Below, one piece after another: positions 45,084 to 58,237 of a stretch of DNA of 64,000 nucleotides. Within the stretch, counting starts at the first letter, position 1, and each line of letters begins with the position of its first letter. The DNA comes from Hyparrhenia diplandra (Eukaryota > Streptophyta > Magnoliopsida > Poales > Poaceae): assembly GCA_015847255.1 (NCBI GenBank), contig JADLZK010009242.1:1-64000 (forward strand), in the 5' to 3' direction. A program made the position numbers and the translations under genes. The notes under the pieces were generated by a model that saw only the letters and a program-made list of their open reading frames with translations, did no database searches and was not told where the DNA came from.

Positions 45084-46385
45084 TGTCGGGGACCTAAATA
45101 TTGGGCCTCGAGACATTCCCAAACTATGAGAATGTGCCGGCCCGCCAAGGCCCAAGAAACCTAGCCCCGCTATCATCCCACGAAGGGGCGGCCCGGCGAA
45201 CGATGGACCGGGCCCTTGAGCCACGACGTTTACACGACGGCGGAAAGCACCCACGAACGGCCCACGGCGGCCCAAATGGAGTCACCACGACGCACGAGAG
45301 CTTATTACGCTCACGAAAGACAAGGTCAGGACCTCTACCGAACGCCCGAACCACGACGTTCCACGCCAACCGCGCCAAACCACGGCTCGGGCTCAACCAC
45401 ACGTCTCCGTCGCGCCCGAGGCCGGCCTAGCTCACCGGCCGGGAAATCTCCGATTCGTCCGAGGGGTGGCCTAGCTCCCCCACCCTCGGGCGCAAAAACT
45501 CCCGCCGCCCCGAGGGAGACCGACTCTCCATCCCGGGTGAGGCGGCCCAACTAGCCTTTGTAGGGTCGCCGACCCTGGGCGTGGAGGTTTCGTCCGAGGA
45601 AGGAACCGCCGCATTCAATGCGGTCACACGGCGAGGAGGCGGTGCCATCGACACGCCCGATCAAATCGACCGCCGAATCGCCTCCCCAATCCGACCGATG
45701 GGACACACGCCAACCGGTGGCGTGTTACACCGCAAGACGAAACCAAGATGACACCGTTCACTACCCGAACACCGTCAAGACGCCACGTTGGGCGGACCCT
45801 CGAGGGCGCGACACGCATGGCAAAGCAACTCATCGGGACCGGCCCTCGCCATGCGGGACCGTGAGGGACGCCTCCACGGGACCCTCGGGGCGCGCCAGGA
45901 ACGGCACGTCCACCATTGATCCGACGTGTCTTCCGCAGCAACGTTCAAACCCGGCCCGCGCCCTCAAGAACGCACATGCAACCGGTGCGGCCTCGGGAAT
46001 TAGCCACCTAGGCAACCCCGCAGATGATAAACATTATCTCTCTCCTTCTCCTATAAAAGGGGGAGTAATGTCTCATTAGAGAGGATTCGACCCCATTTTC
46101 AAATTCCGATTCACACGAAGAAAGCGCCACCACTACCACGATCGTGGGGCTTGAGACCGCATCTCTCCCACACGACCGCCTCAGAACCCCCATCGCAGCT
46201 CACCTTTGAGCGAGTTAACACGAAGCGTGGACGCACTTGGGCGAGGGCCCCCGATTGGCTCGAACGGGATAAACCGCCGCGCCCCGCGGTCCATCTTGCG
46301 CTACGCCTATCGAGGGAGGAGGCACGCGACCTACAAATTTTTCATTGCCGCAAGCACAGAGGCACCCGCCGCTCGAACGCCGGCG
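45084..46385 (+). repeat. Gypsy-3 5' LTR
   Basis: It begins TGTCGGGGACCTAAATATTG and has a TATA box (TATAAAA) at 46,052-46,058. The end corresponds to the 3' LTR's CGCCGACA but reads CGCCGGCG here. TTTGGCGCCCGG follows as the probable primer-binding region. It differs from the 3' LTR by many small indels as well as substitutions. Confidence 0.9.
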
Positions 46386-48770
46386 TTTGGCGCCCGGTAG
46401 GGGCACGCCGTGTGTAATCCGCATCTCCACCAACCCTCATGGCGTTTTAAGGGCCGTTTCCACCCCGCCGCCGGAGCACGGGCTCGCGTGAACTCCACCG
46501 TTCTGAACGCGGCATTCGTGGACGCCGCCACGACTACGAGATGATCCTCCCGCCGGATCTACCTTTGAAGGAAGAGCAAAGATCGCCACCACGGCATGCC
46601 CATCATCACGCCGTCGAGGCGGGCAAGGCGAAACCACCGGTAGCAGGCGCATCCAGTAACTGGCGGATTCGAACTGGCCGACATTTCCCCGCGACCCTCG
46701 CGGGCTCGGAAACCCCAGCTCCGGAAGATCCGCACCGGCGCCCACTGCGGGAAGGGTGCCCCCGAAACCCTAATCATCGAAAATGCCTCCGCCTCCGGGC
46801 CATACCGAGGGAGTCCCGGCGGAATCCACGCAGCGCCGAAACCTCGGTCGAGAAGCCTTCACTGTGAGAGCACGGCCGGGCCTCCCGTCGCTCCACCGGG
46901 GAACGCTACCCATGGATATGCACTGAGGAGCGCATCCTTCGAGGATGCGGATCGACTGGCCATGCCGCCTCCTGATTCGATTGGGGCACGGACCGGAGCT
47001 CGTGGACTCGCTCTACCGCCAGGAGAACAGAACTTCATCCAAGCATCCGGGCGCTCCTTGCATCGACGATGAAGACGAATATTATGACCCCACGAGGAAT
47101 GCTTCAACGCCGAGGTCCCGCCGCAAGATGGTCGCTTCAATCGACGTGTCAAATGGGACGACGGACGTGCCGCCATGGCGAGCCCTCGGCACTCCGCTTC
47201 CCCGCCCCGCCCCCCGCAGAAAGGCCGCCAGCCGCCGCGCCAGAAACGCACAACCGCAAAGACTTGTAGAACCGATTCGGCGGAACTGCGCGGCTTCGAC
47301 GACCGAACGAATATTCAACGGGAACAGCCCGGCCGTGGGACGGCCCCGAGCACCGCAGCCCCCGAGGCGGCGACGCAACGCCAATGGGACGCCACACCTT
47401 CCCGACATAGCGCGCCCTGCTCAACCGAGCAAGCCTCAACGTGAGCGGGCAGCAGCCCATGTTGGTACGCCGATGCCCGAGCCCTCTACCACCGAGGGAA
47501 GGCGCATTCGGGAAGGCTTCAAGGCACCTCCTTGATAGGGCAGCCGCGGCAACAAAGCGGAGAGCTCGCCTGAGACGGCCGTGACATCGCGGCATCGAGG
47601 AGAGTCCGGACGGCCGACAAGGCTCGGCTTCTTGAGCAAAGCCGGCCTCGGCAAGGGGCTGGGACCGAGCGCGCTGAACGACAACCGCAAAGAATCGCCC
47701 CGCCTCGGGATCGTATGGAAGACCCCCGCCAAGACCGTCACCGAGGCGCACCCGACCTCGTGGACGAGATCGAGCGCAACGCACGCTGGCGCGGGCAGCC
47801 CACCTCGTGGGCGACCGGCGGACGAGACGCCCATGCACGTCTGGGGAAGACCGAGGGTACTCCCCCAGAACCTCCCGGGCCACAGCCTTCACAAGGGACA
47901 TCGAGAGCCCCACTCCGCGCGTTTCGGGGCCACCTAGCCACCTCGAGAAATATACGGAGAAACTCGTCCCGAGGTATGGCCGACGATTATCTACCGGCCC
48001 GTTCTTGTGAGGGCACATGATGACAAGGTGATAATCGTGAATTTGCCCCCTGTGCCTCTCCGAGTCCGCGCGCAGCTTGGCCGAACACCTTCCGCCCAAC
48101 CTCATATCCACTGGACAGATTTGGTAAGGACCTTCAAAGGCAACTTCCAAGGCACGACCGCGCCCTGAAATTCTCGGGACCTCCTGAATCGCCGACAAAG
48201 TCCGACGAATCCTTGCGCGACTACATCCGGCGTTCTCCAGCGCCGGACCGAGCTCCCCCAATGTGACGGATTCGGACGTCATAGGGGCCTTCTTGGCCGC
48301 ACATCATGCCGAGACCTCGTAAAAGAAGTCGGGCGCCGGACTCCAACCGAGGCAAACGAATCGATGGACATCGCCACCAAGTTCGCCGCCGGTGAGGAAG
48401 TCCGTCGGGGCTCTGTTCAATCGTGGCTCGGGCAAGGGGAAGCGCAAGGAAGAGGAGCCCGAGGGATCTCAACCTCGGGAGAGCAAGAAGAAGAAGAAAA
48501 AGGATAAGAGCCGCAAAGGGCAAGGGCCATGCCGGCTCAAGCGGCATTAACGAAGACATGGTGGCCGGGCGGCCGACCCGCAGGGGCCCCGACCCCCGCC
48601 ACAAGAAACCTTCGACGACATGCTCAAAAAGCCGTGCGTAACCATAGCTACCCTGGTCAAGCATACCCTCGGGGAATGCAAGAAGGTACGCCAACATTTC
48701 GCTGCTTAAAGCCATCCCCGAGGGTGAAGAGGAAGAGGCTCAGAGGGTGGCGCCAAGGGCAACGAGGAGT
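46386..48770 (+). pseudogene. Gypsy-3 gag remnant
   Basis: The 5' half (46,440-47,880) is GC-rich leader/gag with no continuous frame. From 47,880 to 48,440 there is recognisable Retrotrans_gag material: SLRDYIRR, GLLGRTSCRDLVKEVGRRTP and DIATKFAAGEEVR, in shifting plus frames. A basic nucleocapsid-like stretch follows to about 48,770. The 377-codon minus-strand frame at 47,149-48,282 is a shadow. Confidence 0.65.
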
Positions 48771-48778
48771 TCCCAAAG

Positions 48779-49620
48779 GTGAACAATCGCTTCATGATCT
48801 TCGGCGGCATTCAAAGAACATGTCCATACTGGCCGCAAAGAAGGAGCGTCGGGAGGTTCACGCCACGAGGCAAGAACCCCGGGTCGCGCAAGTGGTCGGA
48901 CCAGGCCATCACCTTCGACCGGTCGGATCACCCCAAAGACATCCCGAACCAGGGGCTTATCCACCGGTGGTGGATCCCATCATCGCCAACACTTCGGCTC
49001 ACCAAGGTCCTTATGGACGGAGGGAGCGCCTCAACCTCATCTACGAAGAAACCCTCGACCTCCCTGGGGTAGACAGTCCAAGATCCGCCTCGGGAGGGCG
49101 GCATTCAATGGCGTTGTCCCCCAAGCGGCCTTAAGCCCCTCGGGCGGATTGACTCTTGCCTGTGCTTTGAGACCCCTCAAACTTCGTGCAGAGACCACAT
49201 TTGAGATTCTTGGGGTCCGCGGTACTTACCACGCACTCTCTGGACGGGCCTTGTTACGCCCAAGTTCATGGCTGTCCCGAACTATACGCACCTCAAGCTC
49301 AAGATGCCGGGGCCAAAGGGGTGTCATCACCACCGGCCCTCACACCATCACGCATATGAGTGCGACGTGGAGAGCGTGGAATACACCGAGGCACTCGCCA
49401 TTGCCGAGGCACTCATTGCCGACGCAAAAGAAGCTTTGACGAAATCGCGACCGAGCACGAGGCCAAGCGCCGCGCCGAGCTTCAACCCTCCTCGGGCACA
49501 AAGAAGATCCCACTCGATCCCAAGAACCCGAAGGAGAAGTCTGTCGAACATCGCCGACCTGGATCCAAAATAGGAAGCGGTGCTCGTCGACTTCCTCCGC
49601 GCGAATGCCCAGACGTTTGC
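48779..49620 (+). pseudogene. Gypsy-3 aspartic protease region
   Basis: It starts with NRFMIFGG and AITFDRSDHPKDIP, which match gypsy-2, then KVLMDGGS at 49,005-49,030. This is the D-G-G-S form of the active site typical of this lineage and also seen in gypsy-2. Frameshifts follow within LIYEETLDL-like sequence. Confidence 0.75.
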
Positions 49621-49799
49621 ATGGGGACCCTCTGACATGCGGGCATACCGAGGGATGTCGCCGAGCACTCCCTAGACATCCCGTAGGGCTCAAAGCGATC
49701 ATGCGGCCGCTTTGCGCCGTTTCGATGACGCCTTGGTTTTAAGATCATCGGGCGAGGAGATCCACAAGTCTGCCGGAGGCCGGATTTATAAAAGAAGTA

Positions 49800-50470
49800 T
49801 TCCACCCCGAGTGGTTAGCTAATCCCGTATTAGTAGAGAAAAAGAATAAGAAATGGCGGATGTGTGTGGACTACACTAGTCTCAACAAAGCATGTCCGAA
49901 AGTTCCTTTTCCTTTGCCTCGAATCGACCAAATTGTCGACTCCACCGCGGGGGTGTGAAACGTTGTCCTTTCTTGACGCGCGCACTCGGTTATCACGGAT
50001 CAAAATGAAAGAGTCCCGGCCATTTCGCGACCTCATTTATAACACCCTTCGGGATGTATTGCTACCTCACCATGCCCTTCGGCCGAGGAACGCCGGCGCA
50101 ACATACCAAATATGCATGCAAATCATCTTCGGGGGAACTCATCGGGCGGATAGTGGAGGCCTACGCCGATGACATTGTGGTCAAATTCAAGAAAACGTCG
50201 GACCTCGTGGGAGACCTCGGGAAACCTTCAAATGCCCGAACAAGAAGGGAGTCAAGCTCAACCCCCGAGAAGTGCGTATTCGGGGTTCCCGAGGGATGTT
50301 CTTTGGGCTTTATTGTCTCTCAACGAGGCATCGAAGCAAACCCGACCAAGGTGGACGCAATCACCAAGATGGGTCCGCTCCAAGACCTCAAGGGAGCATG
50401 AAGGTCATGGGGTCGCTGGCTTCATTAAGGGGTTCATCTCACGCCTCGGGGAGAAGGGCCTGCCCACCGA
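49800..50470 (+). pseudogene. Gypsy-3 reverse transcriptase remnant
   Basis: CETLSFLDA and IKMKES are palm motifs A and following. The catalytic box AYADDIVVK is intact at 50,162-50,173, followed by EKCVFGVP and LGFIVSQRGIEANPTKVDAI. Several frame changes occur between motifs. Compared with gypsy-2 the sequence is collinear until the DLKG segment at about 50,395. Confidence 0.82.
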
Positions 50471-50529
50471 CTCTAGTCGGTAAAGTCTTCGAGCAAGGCT
50501 TCTCATCGGCCCTCGGCGGCACGGACGCG

Positions 50530-51481
50530 CGAATTTAGTCGTGCGTACCTACAAGGAATGCCAATTCTACGCGCGCAGGACACATCTCGGCTCAAAGCAC
50601 CGGCAAACCATACCACTTACGTGGCCATTTGCGGTGGGGGGACTGACATGATTGGACCCCCGAAAAAGGCACCGGAGGACACACTCACATCCTAGTCGCC
50701 ATCGACAAGTTCTCCAAATGGATTGAAGCCCGATCCGTGGTGAACCCTCACAATGTGGGAAACGGTGAAATTCTTTACGGATATCATCTCCCGTTTTGGA
50801 GTCCCGAACTCCATCATCACGGACAAACGGAACCAACTTCGTGGGGAAGAAATTCCTCGACTTTTGTGACGACTATGGCATCCGGTCGATACCTCTACCG
50901 TAGCTCACCCGAAGACCAACGGTCAAGTGGAGCGTGCCAACGGATGATCCTACAAGGGCTCAAGCCAAGAATTTTCAATCGGTGAACCAAGACGGCAAAA
51001 AGGTGGTACCGGGAGCTACCATCGGTTCTATGGAGCCTTCGAACGATTTAAAAGCCGAGCCACCGGGATTCAGCCCGTTCTTTCTAATCTATGGGGCCGA
51101 GGCAATCCCGCCCACCGGACATAGAATACGGGTCCCCGAGGTCGCAAGCATACACCGAGCAAGGCAACCGCGAGGGCGAGGCAAGATTCCATAGACCAAG
51201 CTGACGGCCCGAGACGTTGCGCTCCCCGCACTCAAGAAGATACCGGCGGGCTTCAAGAAATATCACGCCAGCGCCGGTACCGAAACATCGGAAGCTCCAA
51301 GTCAACGACCTCGTGCTCGGCCGAAAAAGACAAGAAAGGGCGTCACAAACTCACGCCACCCCAGGAAGGGCCATATTTCATCGCCCGAAATACTAAGGCC
51401 CGGACCTACAAGTCAAGAACGAGAAGGGCGAAATCTACTCCAACGCTTGGAACATAGAACGACTACGTCGCTTCTACCCTT
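50530..51481 (+). pseudogene. Gypsy-3 integrase remnant
   Basis: YKECQFYAR begins the zinc-finger end. The core carries DMIGPP and LVAIDKFSKWIEARSVVNPH (second Asp region at about 50,690-50,730). The DNGTNF/GKKFLDFCDDYGIR region is in other frames to 50,890. The C-part shows PFFLIYGAEAIPP and VKNEKGEIYSNAWNIE-like sequence, stop near 51,481. RNase H, which should precede it, is missing. Confidence 0.8.
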
Positions 51482-51929
51482 AAATTCGCACTAGAAGTCA
51501 AACACTGTGTTTCTTTTTTTCGCTCAATAAAAGATCTACATCTTTTAAAAAAAAAAAAAGTACTTCTCGATGCAAACCTTAAGGGAGTCTTAGCCTCATC
51601 CAAGTACAAGACTAAAACTCCCTCGGGGGCTACATGGAGGCCCCCCTGGGGACCCTCCTTTTCCTTTTGTCAAAACTTTTTTGGGAAAAAGTTCGCGCAT
51701 ACCGAATTAATCGTTTAAGTTTGCGAAGGTCGCAAGACGCACAAATCCAAAGCAAGATAACCGAGGCAAACGGATCGCCCCTAGTGGCACCCGTATGGAT
51801 CGGCCCCAGTGGCGCCCACGGTTACTATCTCGCGAAGCGGAGAAAGCAAGCGACCAGGCCACACAATAAACGAGAGATTCGGGGAACGCAACCTTAAAAC
51901 ATAAGTGCACCCGCCAAGGCCATAGGCCT

Positions 51930-54900
51930 CTGGACGGCGCTATTGTTTATACACATCCGTCTCACAAGCTCCAATCTTTTCATGCAAGGAAGGATCGGGG
52001 AGGCAAGGGAGGCCTCATCTACTTGCGCCTCACGGTAGGCCAACGAGGAAGCTTCAAGATGAGCAACGCCCTCGGGCCGCTTCCCGAGGGTGGTGTCGGA
52101 GGGCACGCGGGCAAGATCCTCGGACATGGCGTCCACCATCTCCGCGTGTCCGCCTCATAGGTGGACTCTATGGGGAGTACGGGGGACACACCTCGTCCTC
52201 AAAACGCGAGGACGGCAGAGTCGCGGCGCCATCCACAAAGTTGTATAAACTTTGGGTCTTGGCAAGACGGCGCGCATCCTCTCGACGGATCAACCCCTCC
52301 TCGTCATCGGAGCCGAGGAAGAAGCCCGCCGCGACACCGCCCCGCCGTCTTGGACTCCATCGAAGTGGGAGCAAACCACCGCAGCATGTGCGAATGCCGT
52401 TCGGGAAGGCGTTCGGCTCTGACTGGACGAATCCACCGACGGCGCAGCGAGGCTGAGCCGAGGGCCCAACCTCCGGTTGTCCGCCCGAAGCGACGGGAGA
52501 AGTCCGACAGGCTCTTCCAACTCCTGCCGCGACCACGGTCCTCCGGCCCCAGGCGGCGTGGCCGCGGCATTCACGCCCCTCGGTCGGATCTTCTCCGCCT
52601 CCGCAACAACCACCAAGACAATGTCGGAGACGCCCGAAATCGAAGGTGACAAAGCCCACCGAGGGGATAAGACGACCTTGGCACCGGTTGCCACCAAAGA
52701 TGACGCCATGCTCGGTCGCATGGCGACCTTTGAGCTGGTCCTTCTCTTTCCCGAGGGTTTCCCCCGGACACCGCCTCCCCGATGCGGGTGTTTAGAGCGC
52801 CGCACATCTCCGCCGCTTCTTCGCCTCCTCCGGGACTGTCCCCTCGTCATGGGCCTCCTTCAGACTGAAGGATCGGGTCCGAGCCTCCTCAAAATCGTGG
52901 CTCATCCGAGCCATGTCGCCGCCATCTTGTCGGATTCGACTGGCCTTGATCGCCTCGGCCTCCGTGGTCCGGCTGGGACTCCCTCTCCTCGGCAAGGGCG
53001 GCAAGCGGGAGGTCTCATTCCGGGCCTCAATCAACTTCACCCGAGTTCGACCAAGGGCATTCCAGTTCGGGACATTCCGGCGAAGGAGCTCGGACTTCTC
53101 GGGCGGCGACGGAGAGATGCAACGACAACACTACTCATCAAGATGCAAGCACAAAGGACATGCGGCGGGGATGGCCATCGAAATACTTACGCGTCGACTC
53201 CGCGAGACGGCCGGTTATGGTCTCCCGATCCTCGCTAGGCCCTCGGCGACCCGGCGGATCCGCTCATGGGTCCTCCACTCCAAGACCTCGGGGCGATCAT
53301 CAACAACCACGGCGGGACCCGGGGCATTTCGCCCAGTGGTCGAGGCGGACCGCCCAGCCGAGTTGGCTCGAGAGAGGGATACATCTCCCCAATCGGCTCC
53401 CGCAGCTGGGAACCTGCATGAGAGAAGTCGGGGGGCCCTCGAACCGACCCACACCGTCTCGCCATGGTCAAGACGGCGCCGCTAAGGGCCGCCTCGAACC
53501 CGGACACGTGGAGCGGCGGGAAGTCGGGGTTGTATGCGGCTCAGTGCGCCTTTGTCGGGTCGAGCGCCGAGCAGCGTGAGACTTACGCTGCCTCCGCCGC
53601 GTCGAAGAGCTCTTCTTGCGAACTCCCGAACGAAGGGGACCGCCTCCTCGGGGTGGGCGCAGACGACTCCTCTCAGCGCGCTTGCTCGCACCGAAGCCGG
53701 GCGCCCGTGGTGGCGCGCCAAACTCTCAGGTGGTCGATCACCACGGCCGGGCGGCCAACCCACCATCGCCACCATGGGTCAGACCGCCCGGGCGCGCCTC
53801 GCGATCGAAAGCCCGGGACCGACCCCACAGGGGGGCCTGGGGCCGGGCGCCACAGAGGACCCGACGCAGCCGTGAGGCATCTTTCCGGACGACCGCCCGC
53901 TCTGCCGGCGAGGATTGCGCGACGGGCCTTCGTGGCCTTCTTGGGGTGCGGCACGGGCTGCCCCCGTTCCTAAAGTCAAGCGCACGTCAAAAAGTGGCAA
54001 CCGTACGTAAGAAATTCAAGATTGCAAAGGCAAAAAAAACTCCATGGCTCCGAGGGATCGCCCCTCGGCGACGACGGCTCGGGAAGGTCGCGACCTCGGC
54101 GTTGCACTCGACGCGCGCCGCCTCCCCCGCTCGCGCCGGACGCACGCCAGATCGGGGACGGATGGGGTCGCGCCGTCCCCGAACCGTAGACTTTGCAACG
54201 CCGAGGTACCGTGGCGGGAGGCGCGCTTCTTCCCTTCGGCCTTCACCCCAGGACGCCGAGGTGCCGACATGGCCAACACCAATGGTCCCTGGGACTCGGC
54301 CGTAGGAACCCTCGGCGCGTGACGGGTGCCAGCTCTCGACACCTCGTGCTCGGGCAAAGCTCGTAATGGAGCCCCACTGTGCCGGGAGCCCATGGCTCTG
54401 GTCCACCCGTAGGCAGCCATGTCGTCGTCCGACGAGTTCACCTGTAACTCATCCTCCGGGTCTTCATCCTCCTCGGTGGGTCGAGGTATCGGCGACTCAC
54501 CCCGCTGCTCGTTGCTCGAACGGCTTCGCAGCCACGTCTTCTTCTTCTTCTCCTCCTTCTTCGATGCCAGGGGCCCTCGGGCTCGCTCCGAGCACGGTTG
54601 TGGCTTAGACGGTCGGCGCCCAAATGCACGGAGGAGGGGAGTCACGATAGTTGATACGACCTGCCGAGGAGGTAAAAATGAGAACCGCCATGGTAACAAT
54701 GCACCAAAGCAATGCAAGGACAAAAACCAAGAAGTACTTACCAGGAGATATACCCTGGGCCGTGGCGCATGGGGATCTCGGGGATATGTGTCGGGTGTTG
54801 GACCCCAAACGCATCCTCACCCTCTTGGCCGGGCCATCGGTGGAAGCGAAAGCTCGACATCCGCACGCGTCAAGACCGGCGGCGTCGGGCGTCATCTTGC

Positions 54901-55655
54901 AAATAAGCGGGGCGATGCATCAACGGCAAAGAACCGACGCCGGTGAAAGGCGGCCACGGCGGAAGATTCACCTCCTTCCCTGGAGCCGTAGGACCGTCGC
55001 TGCCTCAGCCTTCCAACCGATGGTGATCCTCCGAGGGGGACCCGGTTCCACCGCGGGGCGATGCTTGAGGACCCACCCTGTACGCGGGGAGTTCCCATCG
55101 TTGCGGAGGTAGAACCACCGATCCCGCCATCCCTTGTTCGAGGAGGTGAGCTTGGATAGGATGTACCCATCGCCTCGGCCCGGCTTCGTGCGCTCCGCGC
55201 GGACTTGGAGCGCTTGACCACCAACGCGCAATGCCCTCCGTGGGCGCCCCGCGCCACCGATGCGGTTGTAAGATCCGCCTTGAAACCACAACGGAGGTCC
55301 CAATGCGGCTCGATCCCTAGGAATCCCTCACGGAGGGTGGCCGAAGATGGCGGCCCGGGAGACCGGTCGGGCGGGTGGTGAAGCTCGGCTTCATAATGGT
55401 TGAGGACCGCCCGGATGAACCGACCCGCCGGCATCCCGGGCCACGCCTGAAGATCCATCGGGCTCACCACGAGCCGGCCACGAGGGTTAGGCTCCTCCTC
55501 GCCCAACTGGAGCAATCCACTCCGGCCGCTCTTCGTCGGCACGGGGCGGAGGAGCCCTTCCTCGACAGTGCCGAAGTTTCTCCTCCGCCAGACCTGGCCA
55601 CGGCTCGGCGTCAAGCACCTCCCTCAGCGCCGTCACCACTACCCGATTGCGCCAT
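51930..55655 (-). CDS. Antisense gene of gypsy-3 (putative gypsy-type transposon family), frame-broken
   Basis: This is the counterpart of the gypsy-2 antisense gene and is convergent with pol. ATG at 55,655. The domain segment VEEGLLRPVPTKSGRSG, MPAGRFIRAVLNHYEAELHH, then GFLGIEPHWDLRCGFKADLT is at 55,290-55,560. The GTAAGT donor after PWRMGISP-like coding (about 54,743) and the acceptor near 54,660 match the gypsy-2 intron. Exon 2 has KKEEKKKKTWLRS and TEEDEDPEDELQVNSSDDD. The 3' part has FEDEVCPPYSP near 52,170. Frames shift repeatedly. Confidence 0.6.
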
Positions 55656-55659
55656 GGAT

Positions 55660-56905
55660 GAAAGGGAGATGAAGGGTGGCAACCGCTAGCAACACCGATC
55701 ACACGAGCGCAAGGCAAGTGAATCTCTCCCTTAATCTCTCCCACACTATCTCTCTCTCCCGATCGCCACAAAGAAGAAGGCAAGAAGGCGATGGCGAAGA
55801 GAGGGGAGCAACTATCCGCCCGGCGACCCCCATATTTATAGGGAAGGGAAGGCAAACCCCGGCCGGGCAATCGAACCGACTCCTAGAATGGACGGCCCAC
55901 GATGGAGCGGAAAACCGCACATCCAACGGCTCGGCCCGCGGTGGAACCGTCAAGGGCATTAATGCACCTTGACGGTGCCCTCGATCTCCGCCCGACGAGG
56001 CGCGAGCCACGCCCCATCGGACTTGAGCAGCACGCCGCCTCGAGCACGGCAAGGAGACGCCTCGTCTCCCGGTCGGTAAACCGCCCGACCATCCATACCC
56101 CGGCAGCGCCCGACCCTAAGGGGCAAAAAGTCATCCGATGACGGTTCCCCGCCCCCCGGAAACTAAACGAGCCCCTGACCGACACACCCCTACGCTCGAG
56201 AGGTTGCCGAAGTCGGGCCACCAGGGTTTCTGATCGCCGCCGGGATAACCCGAGCAGGGACGGGAAGGAAATGCACAACCAGCCTATACCCCGCCCCCAG
56301 GGCCTGGATTTCCGAACGTGTTTAAGGCCCGCGGGTCTTCGCTTATAGAGATGTCCCATCCGTGGGAGGCCCACAGCCCTCGGGGGTTGGTCCGCCCAAA
56401 CCCCGGATTCGCTAAGCGGTCCGCGAGGTTCTCATGGGGTGAATCCCGGATCACATAGCCGACCCTTGCTCCGGCAGAAGGGCACGGGCACCCGCTTTAA
56501 ACGGACCCGCTATAACGCTCGCGGAAAGCACGACACATGGAAACTACGGGGCATTGTGGCGTGTCTCCCCTCCTCCTCCCTTTCGGGAGGGCGACAGGAG
56601 CGTATGATCAAAGTCGAGGAGGCTCGGGTCGACCTTGCGCACATAAGCGCGGCCTCGGCCGCCCACGCAAAAACAAACACGCTCGCACAAACAGCCGCAA
56701 TTTAAGAGCCATTTCGGTCTTGCCAACGTCGCGAGACATAAAGACCTCGAAGGAATCCGCCATTCCATTCGAGGCCTCGGGGCTACACCAACGGGTGCCT
56801 CACAGCGCACCCCTTGTAGCGAACCACCCCGAGAAACCACAAGGCGACGGTAGCTAGCGGAACCCCGGGGCGAGTCCTCACTCGCTCGGGGGCTCTGGGG
56901 CTCTT
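55660..56905. other. Gypsy-3 region between antisense gene and 3' LTR
   Basis: This would contain the antisense gene's promoter: a TATA-like TATAAATATGGG on the minus strand near 55,830-55,845, also found at 32,519-32,530 upstream of the gypsy-2 copy. No sense-strand gene is seen. It ends in the polypurine tract. Confidence 0.55.
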
Positions 56906-58232
56906 TGTCGGGGACCTAAATATTGGGCCTCGAGACATTCCCAAACTATGAGAATGTGCTTGGCCGCCAAGGCCCAAGAAAAACCTAGCTCCGCTATCAT
57001 CCCGCCACGAAGGGACGGCCCGACGAACGATGGACCGGGCCCTTGAGCCACGGCGTTTACACGGCGGCCGAGCGCCCACGAACGGCCCACGAGCGGCCCA
57101 AATGGAGTCACCCACGACGTACGAGCTTATTACGCTCACGAAAAGACAAGGTCAAGGACCTCCGAACGGCGAACCACGGCGTTCCACGTCAACCGCGATC
57201 AAAACCACGGCTCGGGCTCAACCACACGTCTCCGATTCGCCCGAGGCTAGCCTAGCTCACCGGCCCGGAAATCTCCGATGGGTCCGAGGGTGGCCTAGCT
57301 CCCACCCTCGGGCGCAAAAACTCGCCTCGCCCGGGGGAGACCGGCTCTCCATCCTCGGGTGAGGGGCGAGCCCCAGCAACTTTGTCTAGGGTCGACAGGC
57401 CCTCGGGCGTGGAGGATTTCCGTCCGGGAGGAAGGGAACCGCCGCGATTCACGCGGTCGCGGGGCAAGGCGGAGGCGCTGCCATCGATTACGCCGGTCAA
57501 ATCACTGCCCGAATCGCTCCCCAATCCGACCGATGAGACACAATGCCAACGCTGGCGTGTTACACCGCCAAGACGAAAACCAAGATGACACCGTTCACTT
57601 CCCGTAACACCGTCAAGACGCCACGCGTTGGGCCGGACCCTCGCGCGCGACACGCATGGCAAAGAACTCATTGGGGCCGCCCGCCATGCGGATCGTGAGG
57701 GACGCCTCACAGACCCTCGGCCGCCAGGGGAACACACGCCCACCATTGGATCTCGACGCGTGTCTTCGCCGGGCAACGCTCAAAACCGGCCCGCGCCCCG
57801 GCAACGCACATGCAACCGGCAGTGCGACCTCGGGGGAATTAGCCACCCAGGCAACCACGGATGTAAACATTATCTCTCTCCTTCTCCTATAAAAAGGGGA
57901 GTAATGTCTCATTAGAGAGGATTCGGCCCCATTTTCAAAGTCCGATTCACACGAAGAAACCTGCTCACCACTACCACGATCGTGGGGGCTTGAGACCGCA
58001 TCTCTCCCACACGACCGCCTCAGAACCCCTACCGCAGGCTCACCTTTGAGCACGAAGTTAACACGAGCGTGACGCACCCCGCTGGACGTGGAGGGCCCCG
58101 CTGGCCTAAACCAGATAAACCGCCGGCGTCCCGTGTCCATCTTGCGCCACGCCATCGAGGGAGGAGGCACGCAGCCACAAATTTTTCATTGCTTTGGCAC
58201 TGGAGGCACCCCGCCGCTCGAAACGCCGACAA
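56906..58232 (+). repeat. Gypsy-3 3' LTR
   Basis: It starts TGTCGGGGACC at 56,906 and ends CGCCGACA(A) at 58,231/58,232 in an A run. The TATA box is near 57,889. Just inside is the tract CTCGGGGGCTCTGGGGCTC, matching the gypsy-2 polypurine tract. Confidence 0.9.
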
Positions 58233-58237
58233 AAAAG

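Larger units (their letters stand above)
45084..58232 (+). mobile_element. Gypsy-3: near-complete Ty3/gypsy element inside the CACTA element
   Basis: It has two LTRs of about 1.3 kb in direct orientation, gag, protease, RT and integrase on the plus strand, an antisense gene on the minus strand, and a polypurine tract before the 3' LTR. AAAAG lies at 45,079-45,083 and 58,233-58,237. It interrupts the last TNPA-like exon. LTR starts, the PPT, the pol segments and the antisense gene match gypsy-2, so the two belong to one family. RNase H is deleted and all frames are broken, so it is non-autonomous. Confidence 0.92.

Noticed and set aside
47149..48282. 377-codon minus-strand frame in gypsy-3
   Set aside because: The plus strand carries recognisable gag motifs (SLRDYIRR, SCRDLVKEVGRRTP) over the 3' part of the same bases; the minus frame has only biased composition.
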